Of a DNA stretch of 64,000 nt, positions 18,814-26,880 are shown in pieces. Position 1 is the stretch's first letter, and each line of letters starts with the position of its first letter. The notes below the pieces were generated by a model. It saw only the letters and a program-made list of their open reading frames with translations, did no database searches and was not told where the DNA came from. The stretch is from contig JACRPE010000005.1 of the NCBI GenBank assembly GCA_016214055.1, positions 1 through 64,000 of the forward strand, in the 5' to 3' direction. Both the position numbers and the translations under genes were made by a program. This DNA comes from Candidatus Roizmanbacteria bacterium. GTDB taxonomy: Bacteria > Patescibacteriota > Microgenomatia > UBA1406 > GWC2-37-13.

Positions 18814-18850
18814 TTCAAATTTCAAATTTTAAATTTCGAATTTCTCATTC
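18814..18850. repeat. AAATTTCAAATT-type repeat between galE and the DMT gene
   Basis: TTCAAATTTCAAATTTTAAA followed by TTTCGAATTTCTC. It lies between galE and the DMT gene and supplies the last codons of the DMT protein (…RNSKFKI). Confidence 0.7.
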
Positions 18851-19751
18851 CAAGCTTGTGGAATGGGTGCCACTGCAACCTTCCTTCCGCAATTATTATG
18901 CCGAGAAACACGAGAAGTGTCCCCGCATAAAAATAAACGGTAGGATATTCCTGAAGGAGGGGGATGGCAAGAAGTACGGCGATGACAGGATCAATATAGC
19001 TGAAAATACCCACTTCCTGACCCTCCATCTTCGATAATCCATAGAAATAGAGAGCATATGCAATAGCCGAAGAAAAGACCACTCCAAAGATGATGCCAAT
19101 CCACCCCCGGTAATCAAGCTGGGCAAATGACCACTGTTGCAGTTCTCCATACATGAGGGGAAAAAAATTGAGCGCTCCAAAAACAAAACTTATGAGGGTA
19201 ATCTGATAAAAATTTATTTCCTTCAAAACTTTTTTAAATATGAGCGTATTCATAACCGCTCCAAAGGTTGCAATGACCAGAAATATATTTCCCTCAACCG
19301 CACTTTCTTTCGCCGCAACAGACATGGCACCATCCATGAAAAGTGGGGAAAGTATGATGACAAGGACTCCGATAAATGACATGACAATACCGTAGAAAAC
19401 CTTCTTGTGGGGTTTTTCCTTCAGAAAAAAAATGAATAAAAGAAAGAGAAAGATCGGTTGAGCTGACCCGATGATCGGCGCGTTGATACTTGCGGTCTTG
19501 GGGAGGGCAAGAAAGAAAAAGCCGATGTTGATGGTAATGGCAAAAAAGGACCCGACCAATATCTCAATCAATTGACGGCGATTCAATTTTTGCCAATGCT
19601 GGAATGCGACGTGGATGAAGAGAAGAGCTGCAAAAAAGAAGCGGGTGAATGCCAGGGTAAACGGAGGAATATTTTGAAGGGCAAGTTTGAAGATTGGGGC
19701 GGCCGCACCCCAGATGAGGTTGGCAATGATGAGGGCAAGCACGGGGTTCAT
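18822..19751 (-). CDS. EamA/DMT-family transporter
   Basis: A 309-residue protein with about ten helices and two EamA repeats. The first starts LALIIANLIWGAAAPIFKLA. The second half contains GWIGIIFGVVFSSAIAYALY and SYIDPVIAVLLAIPLLQE, typical of drug/metabolite exporters. The C-terminal GMRNSKFKI is encoded by the intergenic AT repeat, so the natural end of the gene may have been replaced by repeat sequence. The start overlaps the upstream GT2 stop by 4 nt. The substrate is unknown. Confidence 0.85.
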   Translation of the reverse strand: MNPVLALIIANLIWGAAAPIFKLALQNIPPFTLAFTRFFFAALLFIHVAFQHWQKLNRRQLIEILVGSFFAITINIGFFFLALPKTASINAPIIGSAQPIFLFLLFIFFLKEKPHKKVFYGIVMSFIGVLVIILSPLFMDGAMSVAAKESAVEGNIFLVIATFGAVMNTLIFKKVLKEINFYQITLISFVFGALNFFPLMYGELQQWSFAQLDYRGWIGIIFGVVFSSAIAYALYFYGLSKMEGQEVGIFSYIDPVIAVLLAIPLLQEYPTVYFYAGTLLVFLGIIIAEGRLQWHPFHKLGMRNSKFKI

Positions 19752-20644
19752 GATTTTTTCTTATGTACGTACACTATTAACTCTCCGAGTATTCCCGTCA
19801 TCGCAATCTGAATACCAATGGTGATGAGAAGTATTCCCAGTTGCAGTAAGGGGCGTCGATATAAAGGCATATTAAAAAAGATTCGCTCAAAAGCCAGATA
19901 AAAAGTGATGATGAAACCCGTACCGAAGAAAAGCAGACCCCATGCACCGAAAAAATGGAGGGGTTTTTCCGCGAAACGATAAAGAAAGTGTGCAGTAACG
20001 GTATCAAAAATACCGGTGAGTAATTTACTTATTCCAAATTTCGATTTGCCATACTTTCGTACCCGGTTGTGAACCGGTATTTCAGTCACTTTAAATCCTT
20101 TGTAGTGGGCGGCAAGGGGAAAGAATCGAAAGCTGTTGCCATATAACACAATCTCATCTAATACTTCTTTTCTGAATGCCTTAAATCCGCAATTGATATC
20201 AGTTAAAGGTGAGCGGAGAAATATGTTTAAAAATATTTTGGCAATTTGGGAATAAGCTTTGATTATGATGTTATCCTTACGATCTACTCGTATCCCGTTC
20301 ACAAAATCATACCCCTCATCTATCTTCTTGATGAATGCTGGTAGGTCGTGGGGGTCATCCTGAAGGTCTCCATCCATGAAGATGATGATGTCGCCCTTTG
20401 CCCCATCAAGCCCTGTTTGCAAAGCCGGGCCTTTTCCAAAACGTTTTCGATGATGGAATAAAACGACGTGAGAATCACTCTTTTTAATACTTTCAATTTC
20501 CTGTTTGCTCTGATCTATCGACCCGTCATCAATAAATATAATTTCATACTCATATTTATGATTTTCCAAGACGGAAATAAGTTCATTGTGCAGTAAAGAA
20601 ACATTTTTTTCCTCATTATAGAAGGGAATAATTATTGATAGCAT
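19748..20644 (-). CDS. GtrB/ArnC-like polyprenyl-phosphate glycosyltransferase
   Basis: A 298-residue protein: a GT-A domain with IIPFYNEEKNVS, IDDGSIDQS, FGKGPALQTGLDGAKGD, FMDGDLQDDPHDLP and DINCGFKAF, then RVRKYGKSKFG and two C-terminal membrane helices (about 226-248 and 263-287). This is the GtrB/ArnC/DPMS layout that transfers a sugar from UDP or GDP to undecaprenyl phosphate at the inner leaflet. It probably feeds GT-C enzymes such as the GT39 and YfhO-like proteins. Confidence 0.9.
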   Translation of the reverse strand: MLSIIIPFYNEEKNVSLLHNELISVLENHKYEYEIIFIDDGSIDQSKQEIESIKKSDSHVVLFHHRKRFGKGPALQTGLDGAKGDIIIFMDGDLQDDPHDLPAFIKKIDEGYDFVNGIRVDRKDNIIIKAYSQIAKIFLNIFLRSPLTDINCGFKAFRKEVLDEIVLYGNSFRFFPLAAHYKGFKVTEIPVHNRVRKYGKSKFGISKLLTGIFDTVTAHFLYRFAEKPLHFFGAWGLLFFGTGFIITFYLAFERIFFNMPLYRRPLLQLGILLITIGIQIAMTGILGELIVYVHKKKS

Positions 20645-20646
20645 AC

Positions 20647-20684
20647 TTTATGAACTTTATAACTTGTCACTTTATAACTTCTTA
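20647..20684. repeat. TTTATAACTT-type repeat
   Basis: TTTATGAACTTTATAACTT followed by GTCACTTTATAACTTCTTA. The same unit is at 62157-62185, more than 40 kb away. It overlaps the last codons of the DUF2079 gene. Confidence 0.6.
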
Positions 20685-22129
20685 TATACCTCCATATTTT
20701 CATTCTTATAAATAAAACGGTACCTCTTATCTTTTTGCAACTTCTCATACACGGGAATGAGAGTGTCTTTATCAGGATAATTATATATTTCATTGAGACT
20801 CAATACAACATAGTCTGCCAGGTTATAATTCTTCGAAAATACATAAAAAAATCTCCGCGATGAGAAAAATGGTGCTAGCTGTCCGGTTGCAGACACTTTT
20901 AATTTTTTATTTTTTAATAAATTTTGCCAAAACGCTGTGTCGGTGCGTTCTTTTTGAGGGTAGAGAAAAGGGTGTACTTCGCGCGCTCTTGAGTAGGGAA
21001 GGGGACCGATAAAATAGGAAAAAAGAAGCGAGAAAATAAGAATTATGATCCCTACTATAATTAATCGTCTTTGACTAAATTTTTTTGTTCCGTAAATGGC
21101 CGCGATAAATACAAACGGCTGAATAACCGAAGTGTAATGAAACACAATGTTCCGCATATTCCAATTGTTGGAAAGCAGGTTTATCCCAAACTCAGGAAGC
21201 GCGATGAACAAATGAAGCGGAGAAAGAAGTGACAAAAAAGCCGTAGGTCCCAACAATAAGAAAAAATATCGGAGGGTGTCTAAATTAAATATATATTTCC
21301 CGATGCTCCACGGTTTATCCAATATTCCGAGAATTATCCGCATCGGTGAATCACCAAAGTCCGCATAATAATTAAGGGCAAAATGATTGCTCCCGCGGAA
21401 ATAAGGGATGATGATGAGCATGGAGGCGGCAAACCAGATAATACTTGTAATTATAATGAGCAACGAAAATCGGAAGATTTTATTACTTTTCCAACTTTCA
21501 AAGAGTGTGAATAATCCAAAAAACAAAGTCGTAAGTGCTACCTGTTCTTTTGCAATGATGGATAAAATAAAAAAAAGAAAACTCCACTTATATTTTTTTA
21601 TCAGCCAGAAATAAAACATGAAAAGAAGGGTGGTCGTGGCAAGCGTCACTGCGTGGAATTCAAATATATTTGCCCGTTGCATCGGGGGATATAAAAGATA
21701 CGCAGTTACAAATATAAGCCCCATGAGATTTCTTTTTTTCTCTTTTTCAAACACCTGTTTCGCAATCAAAAAAACTGCCCATGCACCAAGGGCAAGTACT
21801 ACGGTTTGGATTACCAGCAGAGTTTCCGGCCCCGAATAAATAAAATAAAAAGGTGCCATGAATGCAAGGAGAATGTCATTATGAATTGCCATACGTTTGA
21901 TTTGTTCAGGACCAAAGGGATTGGTCAGTTCGAGAAACCGACTCATATCATGTCGTTTGATCGCCTGATACGTGTTATAAACCGTCTGGTGCATGATGCC
22001 CAGATCAAAATAAGATGAATATAATGTTTTATAGCGCAGTATGGTGAAGTATGAAAAATAACCGATGTAAAGGAGTATCAATGTCCAAAGAATTATTTTG
22101 ATTTTATGTCTATTTAAAATATTTAACAT
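20672..22129 (-). CDS. DUF2079 membrane protein
   Basis: A 485-residue protein with about 11 membrane helices and a short soluble C-terminus. The first outer loop SSYFDLGIMHQTVYNTYQ and the next IHNDILLAFMAPFYFIYSGP are the hallmark of DUF2079, a GT-C-like family of unknown donor and acceptor. It is followed on the same strand, 27 nt downstream, by the GtrB-like gene, which could supply its lipid-linked sugar. Confidence 0.8.
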   Translation of the reverse strand: MLNILNRHKIKIILWTLILLYIGYFSYFTILRYKTLYSSYFDLGIMHQTVYNTYQAIKRHDMSRFLELTNPFGPEQIKRMAIHNDILLAFMAPFYFIYSGPETLLVIQTVVLALGAWAVFLIAKQVFEKEKKRNLMGLIFVTAYLLYPPMQRANIFEFHAVTLATTTLLFMFYFWLIKKYKWSFLFFILSIIAKEQVALTTLFFGLFTLFESWKSNKIFRFSLLIIITSIIWFAASMLIIIPYFRGSNHFALNYYADFGDSPMRIILGILDKPWSIGKYIFNLDTLRYFFLLLGPTAFLSLLSPLHLFIALPEFGINLLSNNWNMRNIVFHYTSVIQPFVFIAAIYGTKKFSQRRLIIVGIIILIFSLLFSYFIGPLPYSRAREVHPFLYPQKERTDTAFWQNLLKNKKLKVSATGQLAPFFSSRRFFYVFSKNYNLADYVVLSLNEIYNYPDKDTLIPVYEKLQKDKRYRFIYKNENMEVYKKL

Positions 22130-22139
22130 ACATATTTAT

Positions 22140-22219
22140 GTCATTTCGAGCGTAGCGAGAAATCTAGCGAAGCGCTACGCTCTGGATTTCTCACTATAAT
22201 ATAACTCGTTCGAAATGAC
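22140..22219. repeat. GTCATTTCGAG palindromic repeat element
   Basis: An 80-nt element with inverted ends GTCATTTCGA (22140-22149) and TCGAAATGAC (22210-22219). Inside, GAGAAATC pairs with GATTTCTC and AGCGAAGCGCT is self-complementary. It resembles the widespread GTCATT(G/T)CGAGCGTAGCGA extragenic elements. It fills the gap between the recombinase and DUF2079 genes. Confidence 0.8.
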
Positions 22220-22225
22220 TCTAAA

Positions 22226-23164
22226 TTATTTATTCCCCGAATGAAACTTTTCATGCACTTCACGTAATCCTGCATCAGTTACGTGGGTGTATATCTGGGT
22301 CGTTGCGAGATTTTTGTGTCCCAACATCGCTTGAACACTGCGCAAATCTGCGCCTCGAGAGAGTAAATTAGTTGCAAAGCTGTGCCTGAGGGCATGCGGA
22401 CCAATCTTATCTAGTAATCCTGCTTTTTTCCGATACTTATCGACCAAGCGTTCTATTGACCGCACGGATAGACGACCCTTTTCTACCGAAAGTTCAGGTG
22501 ACTCTTTTGGCCCTGAATAGTGGATGAAGAGAGGCGCATAGTTATCTTTTCGCAAGGATAGATATTTTTTGAGCCATTCTATGGCTTTCTTCGTCAAAAA
22601 CACCACTCGATTTTTCCTCCCTTTTCCAAACACATTAAACTCATTCGTCTGTAGACTCAGGCTTTCTCTGTTAAGGCCTGCCAATTCTGACACGCGTAAT
22701 CCTGTCGAGAATAGCACTTCAAGTATTGTCATGTCCCTTACTCCGCGTTCGTCTGTTGTATCTACGCTTCGAAATAATCTCTCAAGCTGTGATTCATTTA
22801 AAAAGTTAATCTTTCGGTCTCCCAGCTTGCCCAACTCTATCATATCGGGAGAAAGTACGTTGAGTTTTTGTTTAATCAAATAACGAAGGAGCGATCGTAT
22901 GGCTACAAGAAAATATCCCTGTGTCTGCCTTTTGAGATTGCCCTTATAAGGATTTCGGTAATTGATCGATAAATATAAACGAAAGTTTCGAACCAATGTT
23001 TCGTCAATATCCTCTACGTCAAGATCTGCTTTATTATTTTTTTGGAAAACCCATCCCTCAAAAAAATTGAGATAATACGCATACATTTTTATCGTCTTAT
23101 CAGAGAGATTTAGATCGATATTACAGTGTTCCAAAAAACGAAGAATTGCTTCTTTAAGTTTCAT
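22226..23164 (-). CDS. Tyrosine recombinase, XerC/XerD type
   Basis: A 312-residue protein with an N-terminal SAM-like core-binding domain (residues 1-105) and a catalytic domain. Visible active-site residues are R157 (TGLRVSEL), K181 (VFGKGRK), H257 and R260 (PHALRHSFAT), H283 (LGHKN) and nucleophile Y292 (QIYTHV). The length and motifs fit the chromosome-dimer-resolving Xer recombinases better than phage integrases. With one gene visible, a single-recombinase system is possible. A TAATAT box lies 6 nt before the ATG. Although it lies near tRNA-Leu, no att duplication was seen. Confidence 0.9.
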   Translation of the reverse strand: MKLKEAILRFLEHCNIDLNLSDKTIKMYAYYLNFFEGWVFQKNNKADLDVEDIDETLVRNFRLYLSINYRNPYKGNLKRQTQGYFLVAIRSLLRYLIKQKLNVLSPDMIELGKLGDRKINFLNESQLERLFRSVDTTDERGVRDMTILEVLFSTGLRVSELAGLNRESLSLQTNEFNVFGKGRKNRVVFLTKKAIEWLKKYLSLRKDNYAPLFIHYSGPKESPELSVEKGRLSVRSIERLVDKYRKKAGLLDKIGPHALRHSFATNLLSRGADLRSVQAMLGHKNLATTQIYTHVTDAGLREVHEKFHSGNK

Positions 23165-23240
23165 GTCTTTATATTAAACGACGTTGGGAAAAAAAACAAG
23201 AAGGTGTTTACACCGTAAAATTTATTAAGAAATTTTACGG

Positions 23241-23321
23241 TGCCGGGGAGAGGACTTGAACCTCCACGCCTTACGGCACAGGTTCCTAAAACCTGCGTGT
23301 ATGCCATTTCACCACCCCGGC
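23241..23321 (-). tRNA. tRNA-Leu (anticodon UAG)
   Basis: Minus strand: acceptor GCCGGGG/CCCCGGC, discriminator A, anticodon loop TTTAGGA on stem CAGGT/ACCTG, a variable arm of about 14 nt typical of class II tRNAs (GCCGTAAGGC), and T-arm with loop TTCAAGT. The length is 81 nt. CCA is not encoded (the following bases are CCG). Confidence 0.95.
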
Positions 23322-23353
23322 TCTTGGAAGGTTTTGACTGAATAATTATATCA

Positions 23354-24073
23354 TTATATTCCAGCCAGTAGGTCGCTTTCCGGGAATGCCAGGTTTGTTA
23401 AAGAAGTCCTTGCGAGTTGGAAGTATTCATGATCTACATACTCCTTCTTTTGCTTTTTGAGCACTTCACCACGCTCGATGATCATCTTCCAATCCTTTTC
23501 CTGAGAAAGATGGGATTTCATCGCTTTTATTTTTAGATCAAGAAAATCTTTTATGTCAATAATTGCTCTTTTTTCATTCCCCAACCCACCTTCGCGACCA
23601 AAAAAGCTCATGACTTCGTGAGGAAGACCAAAGTAATATATTTTTGGCACCGCTATCTTTCCGGCATCATATAAAGTAATAACTGATTTAGTGACTGCAA
23701 TATGATCCAAGTGGAGTGATATTCCGTTGCGTTCATAGATGATGATGACATCGGGTTGAAACTTTTGAACCTCCTCAAGTATAAAGTGTTGTAAGAGAGG
23801 GATTTGGTGTTCACAAAGGGTACCATCATAAAAATCAAGGAGACGAGAATACTGTACTCCCATGATGGAAAATGCATCTTTTAATTCTTTTTTTCTATGC
23901 TCGCCGAGGGTTGTTTGAATGGGAAGACCAGCGGCACGGCCGGCTTGACCCGAGGTTGCGGTAAGAATGTGTACATCATGACCCGCTTTTGCATATTTGG
24001 CAAAAGTTCCTCCCGGTCCAAATGTGTCATCGTCAGGATGGGCAAAAATCCCCATGATTTTTCTTTTTTTCAT
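23354..24073 (-). CDS. PIG-L/LmbE family deacetylase
   Basis: A 239-residue protein with the zinc motif AHPDDD (residues 11-16) and the later HLDH (121-124), the metal and catalytic residues of PIG-L-type N-acetylglucosamine deacetylases. Family members act on GlcNAc-containing lipids or thiol precursors; the substrate is not evident. There is no signal peptide, so it is cytoplasmic. A TAAAAT box lies 6 nt before the ATG. Confidence 0.88.
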   Translation of the reverse strand: MKKRKIMGIFAHPDDDTFGPGGTFAKYAKAGHDVHILTATSGQAGRAAGLPIQTTLGEHRKKELKDAFSIMGVQYSRLLDFYDGTLCEHQIPLLQHFILEEVQKFQPDVIIIYERNGISLHLDHIAVTKSVITLYDAGKIAVPKIYYFGLPHEVMSFFGREGGLGNEKRAIIDIKDFLDLKIKAMKSHLSQEKDWKMIIERGEVLKKQKKEYVDHEYFQLARTSLTNLAFPESDLLAGI

Positions 24074-24096
24074 AACATTATTTTACCAAAATAAAA

Positions 24097-24948
24097 TCAT
24101 AAAGTTATACTGATTCTGTATAAGTTTAGATCTTTTGCTCCCAGATCATATTTATACCTTTCCTTCCCCCGCAAAAAATCGTGCACCTTAAATCCTTTTT
24201 CAATGTTTCGTTTGATGAGAAGCGCATGAAGCATGAGACCATTACTGTAATACTTATATGCGGGATCATACCCCGAGTTATAAAGCATGGCAATGGTGGC
24301 GTTCTCAAAGAATAATATTGCCGCCGAATATTTATTTTCTATTTTTAAAGTGGCTGTCGACATCTGCCATTCAGTCTTTGGAACCCGTGCTAATTCGTGA
24401 AAAAAGTTCTCCATCTCCGGTGACATAAAAGTATCTTTATGAGTGTTTGAAAGTTTATGGAGTTTAATAAGTTCTGAAAAAGCCGCATCGCTACTTGAGG
24501 GGAAAACTTCAAAGGAGTAGGGGACCGTCTCAAGGCGTTTTAACTTGCGTTTTAACTCTTTCCGCTCTACGCGGTCAAGCGTTTCCAAATAAGCATCCCA
24601 TGTTTGAGGTAGCTCGATAAACGGAGCTACTTCCTGTAAATGTATCGATACATTTTCTTGAGACCTAAAATATGAATAATAACGACTGTCCTCACGAACA
24701 TAATCCAACACGATTTCATGACACCCCAGCTCTTTTGCTTTTTGTGATAATAATGCCGGATCAATATCTGCGTCTCCATAATCAGTTACTTCCTCTTTTC
24801 CCATCACTTTTCTCATCCCTAAGAAAATGAGGGTCGTCCCCACTTTTTCAAAAGGAAATGACATGTCGATGGGATAATCTTTTTGAATAAAATTATTGGC
24901 AAACGTTTGCAGATACCAAGGGGTTTGAAAGGGGGATGAGTATGTCAT
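24097..24948 (-). CDS. GNAT-fold acyltransferase, BioF2/FemAB-like
   Basis: A 283-residue protein. The middle (WDAYLETLDRVERKELKRKL, residues about 117-136) and the C-terminal FLRGKERYKYDLGA are the pattern of BioF2-like/Acetyltransf_6 proteins, cousins of FemAB and CelD. MLYNSGYDPAYKYYSNGLML before it is also typical. Such enzymes transfer acyl or aminoacyl groups onto surface glycans or cell-wall precursors. It lies 23 nt upstream of the deacetylase gene on the same strand, so an acylation/deacylation pair acting on related substrates is possible. Confidence 0.72.
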   Translation of the reverse strand: MTYSSPFQTPWYLQTFANNFIQKDYPIDMSFPFEKVGTTLIFLGMRKVMGKEEVTDYGDADIDPALLSQKAKELGCHEIVLDYVREDSRYYSYFRSQENVSIHLQEVAPFIELPQTWDAYLETLDRVERKELKRKLKRLETVPYSFEVFPSSSDAAFSELIKLHKLSNTHKDTFMSPEMENFFHELARVPKTEWQMSTATLKIENKYSAAILFFENATIAMLYNSGYDPAYKYYSNGLMLHALLIKRNIEKGFKVHDFLRGKERYKYDLGAKDLNLYRISITL

Positions 24949-24958
24949 AAATTTGGTG

Positions 24959-25045
24959 CGGAGAAGGAGGGAGTCGAACCCTCGATAGACTTTCGTCTAT
25001 ATACGCTTTCCAGGCGTACGCACTAGGCCACTATGCGACTTCTCC
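24959..25045 (-). tRNA. tRNA-Ser (anticodon GGA)
   Basis: Minus strand: acceptor GGAGAAG/CTTCTCC, discriminator G as expected for Ser, anticodon loop CTGGAAA on stem TACGC/GCGTA, a long variable arm (ATAGACGAAAGTCTAT), and T-arm GAGGG TTCGACT CCCTC. The length is 87 nt, with no encoded CCA. Confidence 0.96.
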
Positions 25046-25132
25046 TCTTATTTTATCGCATTCCAAGTATATCAAATTTATGAGCGTCTCGTTGTATTCC
25101 TACCGTATTTCAACTTCTGTTATACTTAAAAA

Positions 25133-25702
25133 ATGGATTTGATGAAGAAAAAATGGCATCGTTATCACTATAAAAATCTCACTTATTTATTCATCAGTAT
25201 TGTCATTGCAATACTTCTTTTGCAAAATCAGTCCTTTCGAGATGTGTTAGTTCACTTGGGAAATTACGGATATGTAGGTGCTTTTATTGGCGGAATATTA
25301 TTCGTGTCAACTTTTACTGTTTCTATCGGGACCGTTCTTCTCATTATTCTTACATCCACTCTCCATCCAATCGAGATAGGTATTATTGCAGGTCTCGGAG
25401 CTGTTCTGGGAGATTTAACTATTTTTCAATTTATAAGGGGTAAGGGTTTGATGGAAGAAATCAAACATTTTTTCCATTATTTTGGCGGCGAAAGAATATC
25501 TCATCTTATTCATACAAAATATTTTAGTTGGACACTGCCTGTCATAGGAGCGCTCATCATTGCGTCACCGCTTCCTGATGAATTAGGAGTTAGTCTTATG
25601 GGTATATCAAAGTTGAAAACGTATCAATTTATCATTCTTTCTTTTGTACTTAACTCACTCGGAATATTTTTCATTATCACCGCATCAAGTTTTTTAAAGT
25701 AG
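25133..25702 (+). CDS. Small membrane protein, possibly VTT/DedA-like
   Basis: A 189-residue protein with about five helices. The glycine-rich YVGAFIGGILFVSTFTVSIG, GLGAVLGDLTIFQFIRGKG and IIASPLPDELGVSLMGISKL resemble the re-entrant-loop region of VTT/DedA proteins, which act in lipid movement. The match is by motif feel only. A TATACT box at 25121-25126 lies 6 nt before the ATG, so the message is likely leaderless. Confidence 0.6.
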   Translation: MDLMKKKWHRYHYKNLTYLFISIVIAILLLQNQSFRDVLVHLGNYGYVGAFIGGILFVSTFTVSIGTVLLIILTSTLHPIEIGIIAGLGAVLGDLTIFQFIRGKGLMEEIKHFFHYFGGERISHLIHTKYFSWTLPVIGALIIASPLPDELGVSLMGISKLKTYQFIILSFVLNSLGIFFIITASSFLK

Positions 25703-25746
25703 CTTTTGTTCACACACATCATAACCTGCTCGGCTATAATACATGA

Positions 25747-26286
25747 ATGGAAATATTTCTTAAAAAAGGTTCGGAATTAAGCATAGATGAATTAGCTCAA
25801 ATAAAAGATGCAATTTTTCGAGAGTTTAAAGTGCCGTTTCAAATTGCAGACCAATCTCCTGATAGATTATTCTTTCTTCTTAAACAAGAAAATAAAATAC
25901 TTTCAATGGGAGCATTGTGGGAAGTGAAACCAGTGAGCTTTGAAGGGGAAGAATTTTCTTTTTTTGGTGTTTTAAATGTAGTGGCAAATGAAAAGGGCAA
26001 AGGACATGGCAGACAAGTTGTGGAGGCAATGAGAAAATATGCTTTAGCCCACAATAAAACAGCGTTTGGTTTTTGCATGCCAAAAAATAAGGGATTTTAT
26101 GCAAAATGTGGATTTCAAATTGAGGAAAATTCAACTCAACGATTTGTGTATGCAAAAGGGACGGAAAGAATTACGAATAAAGATGGGCAAATAATTTTTT
26201 ATCAAGAATCCTCAGATAATTTTATGAAAAAAGTTCTTGCCCAACCGGAGAAAGAAGTATCTATCCCAACTGAGAAACTTTGGTAG
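25747..26286 (+). CDS. GNAT family N-acetyltransferase
   Basis: A 179-residue protein. VLNVVANEKGKGHGRQVVEA, with the acetyl-CoA pyrophosphate loop GKGHGRQ, and KNKGFYAKCGFQIEEN are the central GNAT elements. The substrate is unknown. A perfect TATAAT at 25735-25740 lies 6 nt before the ATG at 25747. Another ATG at 25743 is in a different frame. Confidence 0.82.
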   Translation: MEIFLKKGSELSIDELAQIKDAIFREFKVPFQIADQSPDRLFFLLKQENKILSMGALWEVKPVSFEGEEFSFFGVLNVVANEKGKGHGRQVVEAMRKYALAHNKTAFGFCMPKNKGFYAKCGFQIEENSTQRFVYAKGTERITNKDGQIIFYQESSDNFMKKVLAQPEKEVSIPTEKLW

Positions 26287-26305
26287 ATACTGTTATAATG
26301 ACAAT

Positions 26306-26875
26306 ATGGATAAAAAGCTAAAAATTGTGGGAATTTGTGGGAGCCTTAGGAAAGAATCCTTAAATAGAAAGGCTTTGAATGCATCAAGGAAATTCTTTCC
26401 ACCAGATGTGGAGTTTGAAATTGTGGAGATTGGGGATATGCCTTTTTTTAATCAAGACCTTGAGCTGAATCTGCCCGAAAGTGTAGCCAAGTTCCGGGAA
26501 AAGATTCAATCCGCAGACGGCATCCTTTTTGCCATGCCGGAATATAACTATTCGGTCTCGGCAGTTCTCAAGAATGCCATTGAATGGGGTTCCCGCCCTT
26601 ATGGAAAAGCAGTATTATATGGCAAACCTGTTGGGATTATGGGGGTTTCGACAGGAATGATGGGGACAGGAAGAGCCCAATATCACCTGCGGCAAATATG
26701 TGTTCAGGTTGATATGTATCCTTTAAACAAACCCGAGGTTATGATTCCTCTCGGCATGGATAAATTTGATAAGGAAGGAAGTCTTATTGATGTTCACTCT
26801 GCAGATAAGATTGAGAGATTAGTCAATGCGCTCGTGATTTGGACCTCTAAATTGGCCTCAGTTGTGGTAAAATAG
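26306..26875 (+). CDS. NAD(P)H-dependent FMN reductase
   Basis: A 189-residue flavodoxin-like protein. GICGSLRKESLNRKAL binds the FMN phosphate and PEYNYSVSAVLKNAIEWGSRP is the conserved flavin-ring loop of the SsuE/azoreductase-like family. It would reduce FMN or quinones. I start it at 26306 rather than at an in-frame codon 69 nt upstream, because the family motif begins there and a TATAAT at 26294-26299 lies 6 nt before this ATG. Confidence 0.9.
   Translation: MDKKLKIVGICGSLRKESLNRKALNASRKFFPPDVEFEIVEIGDMPFFNQDLELNLPESVAKFREKIQSADGILFAMPEYNYSVSAVLKNAIEWGSRPYGKAVLYGKPVGIMGVSTGMMGTGRAQYHLRQICVQVDMYPLNKPEVMIPLGMDKFDKEGSLIDVHSADKIERLVNALVIWTSKLASVVVK
26865..26873 (+). promoter_or_regulatory. 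Extended -10 box (TGGTAAAAT) of the ABC-F gene
   Basis: TG-n-TAAAAT at the very end of the FMN reductase gene. At the 6-7 nt distance seen for other genes here, the first codon would be CTG at 26881, in frame with the ABC-F protein. Confidence 0.55.
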
Positions 26876-26880
26876 TACTT

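Noticed and set aside
22226-23321. Integrated element with Xer-like integrase at tRNA-Leu
   Set aside because: The recombinase looks like housekeeping XerC/D and no duplication of the tRNA 3' end was found.
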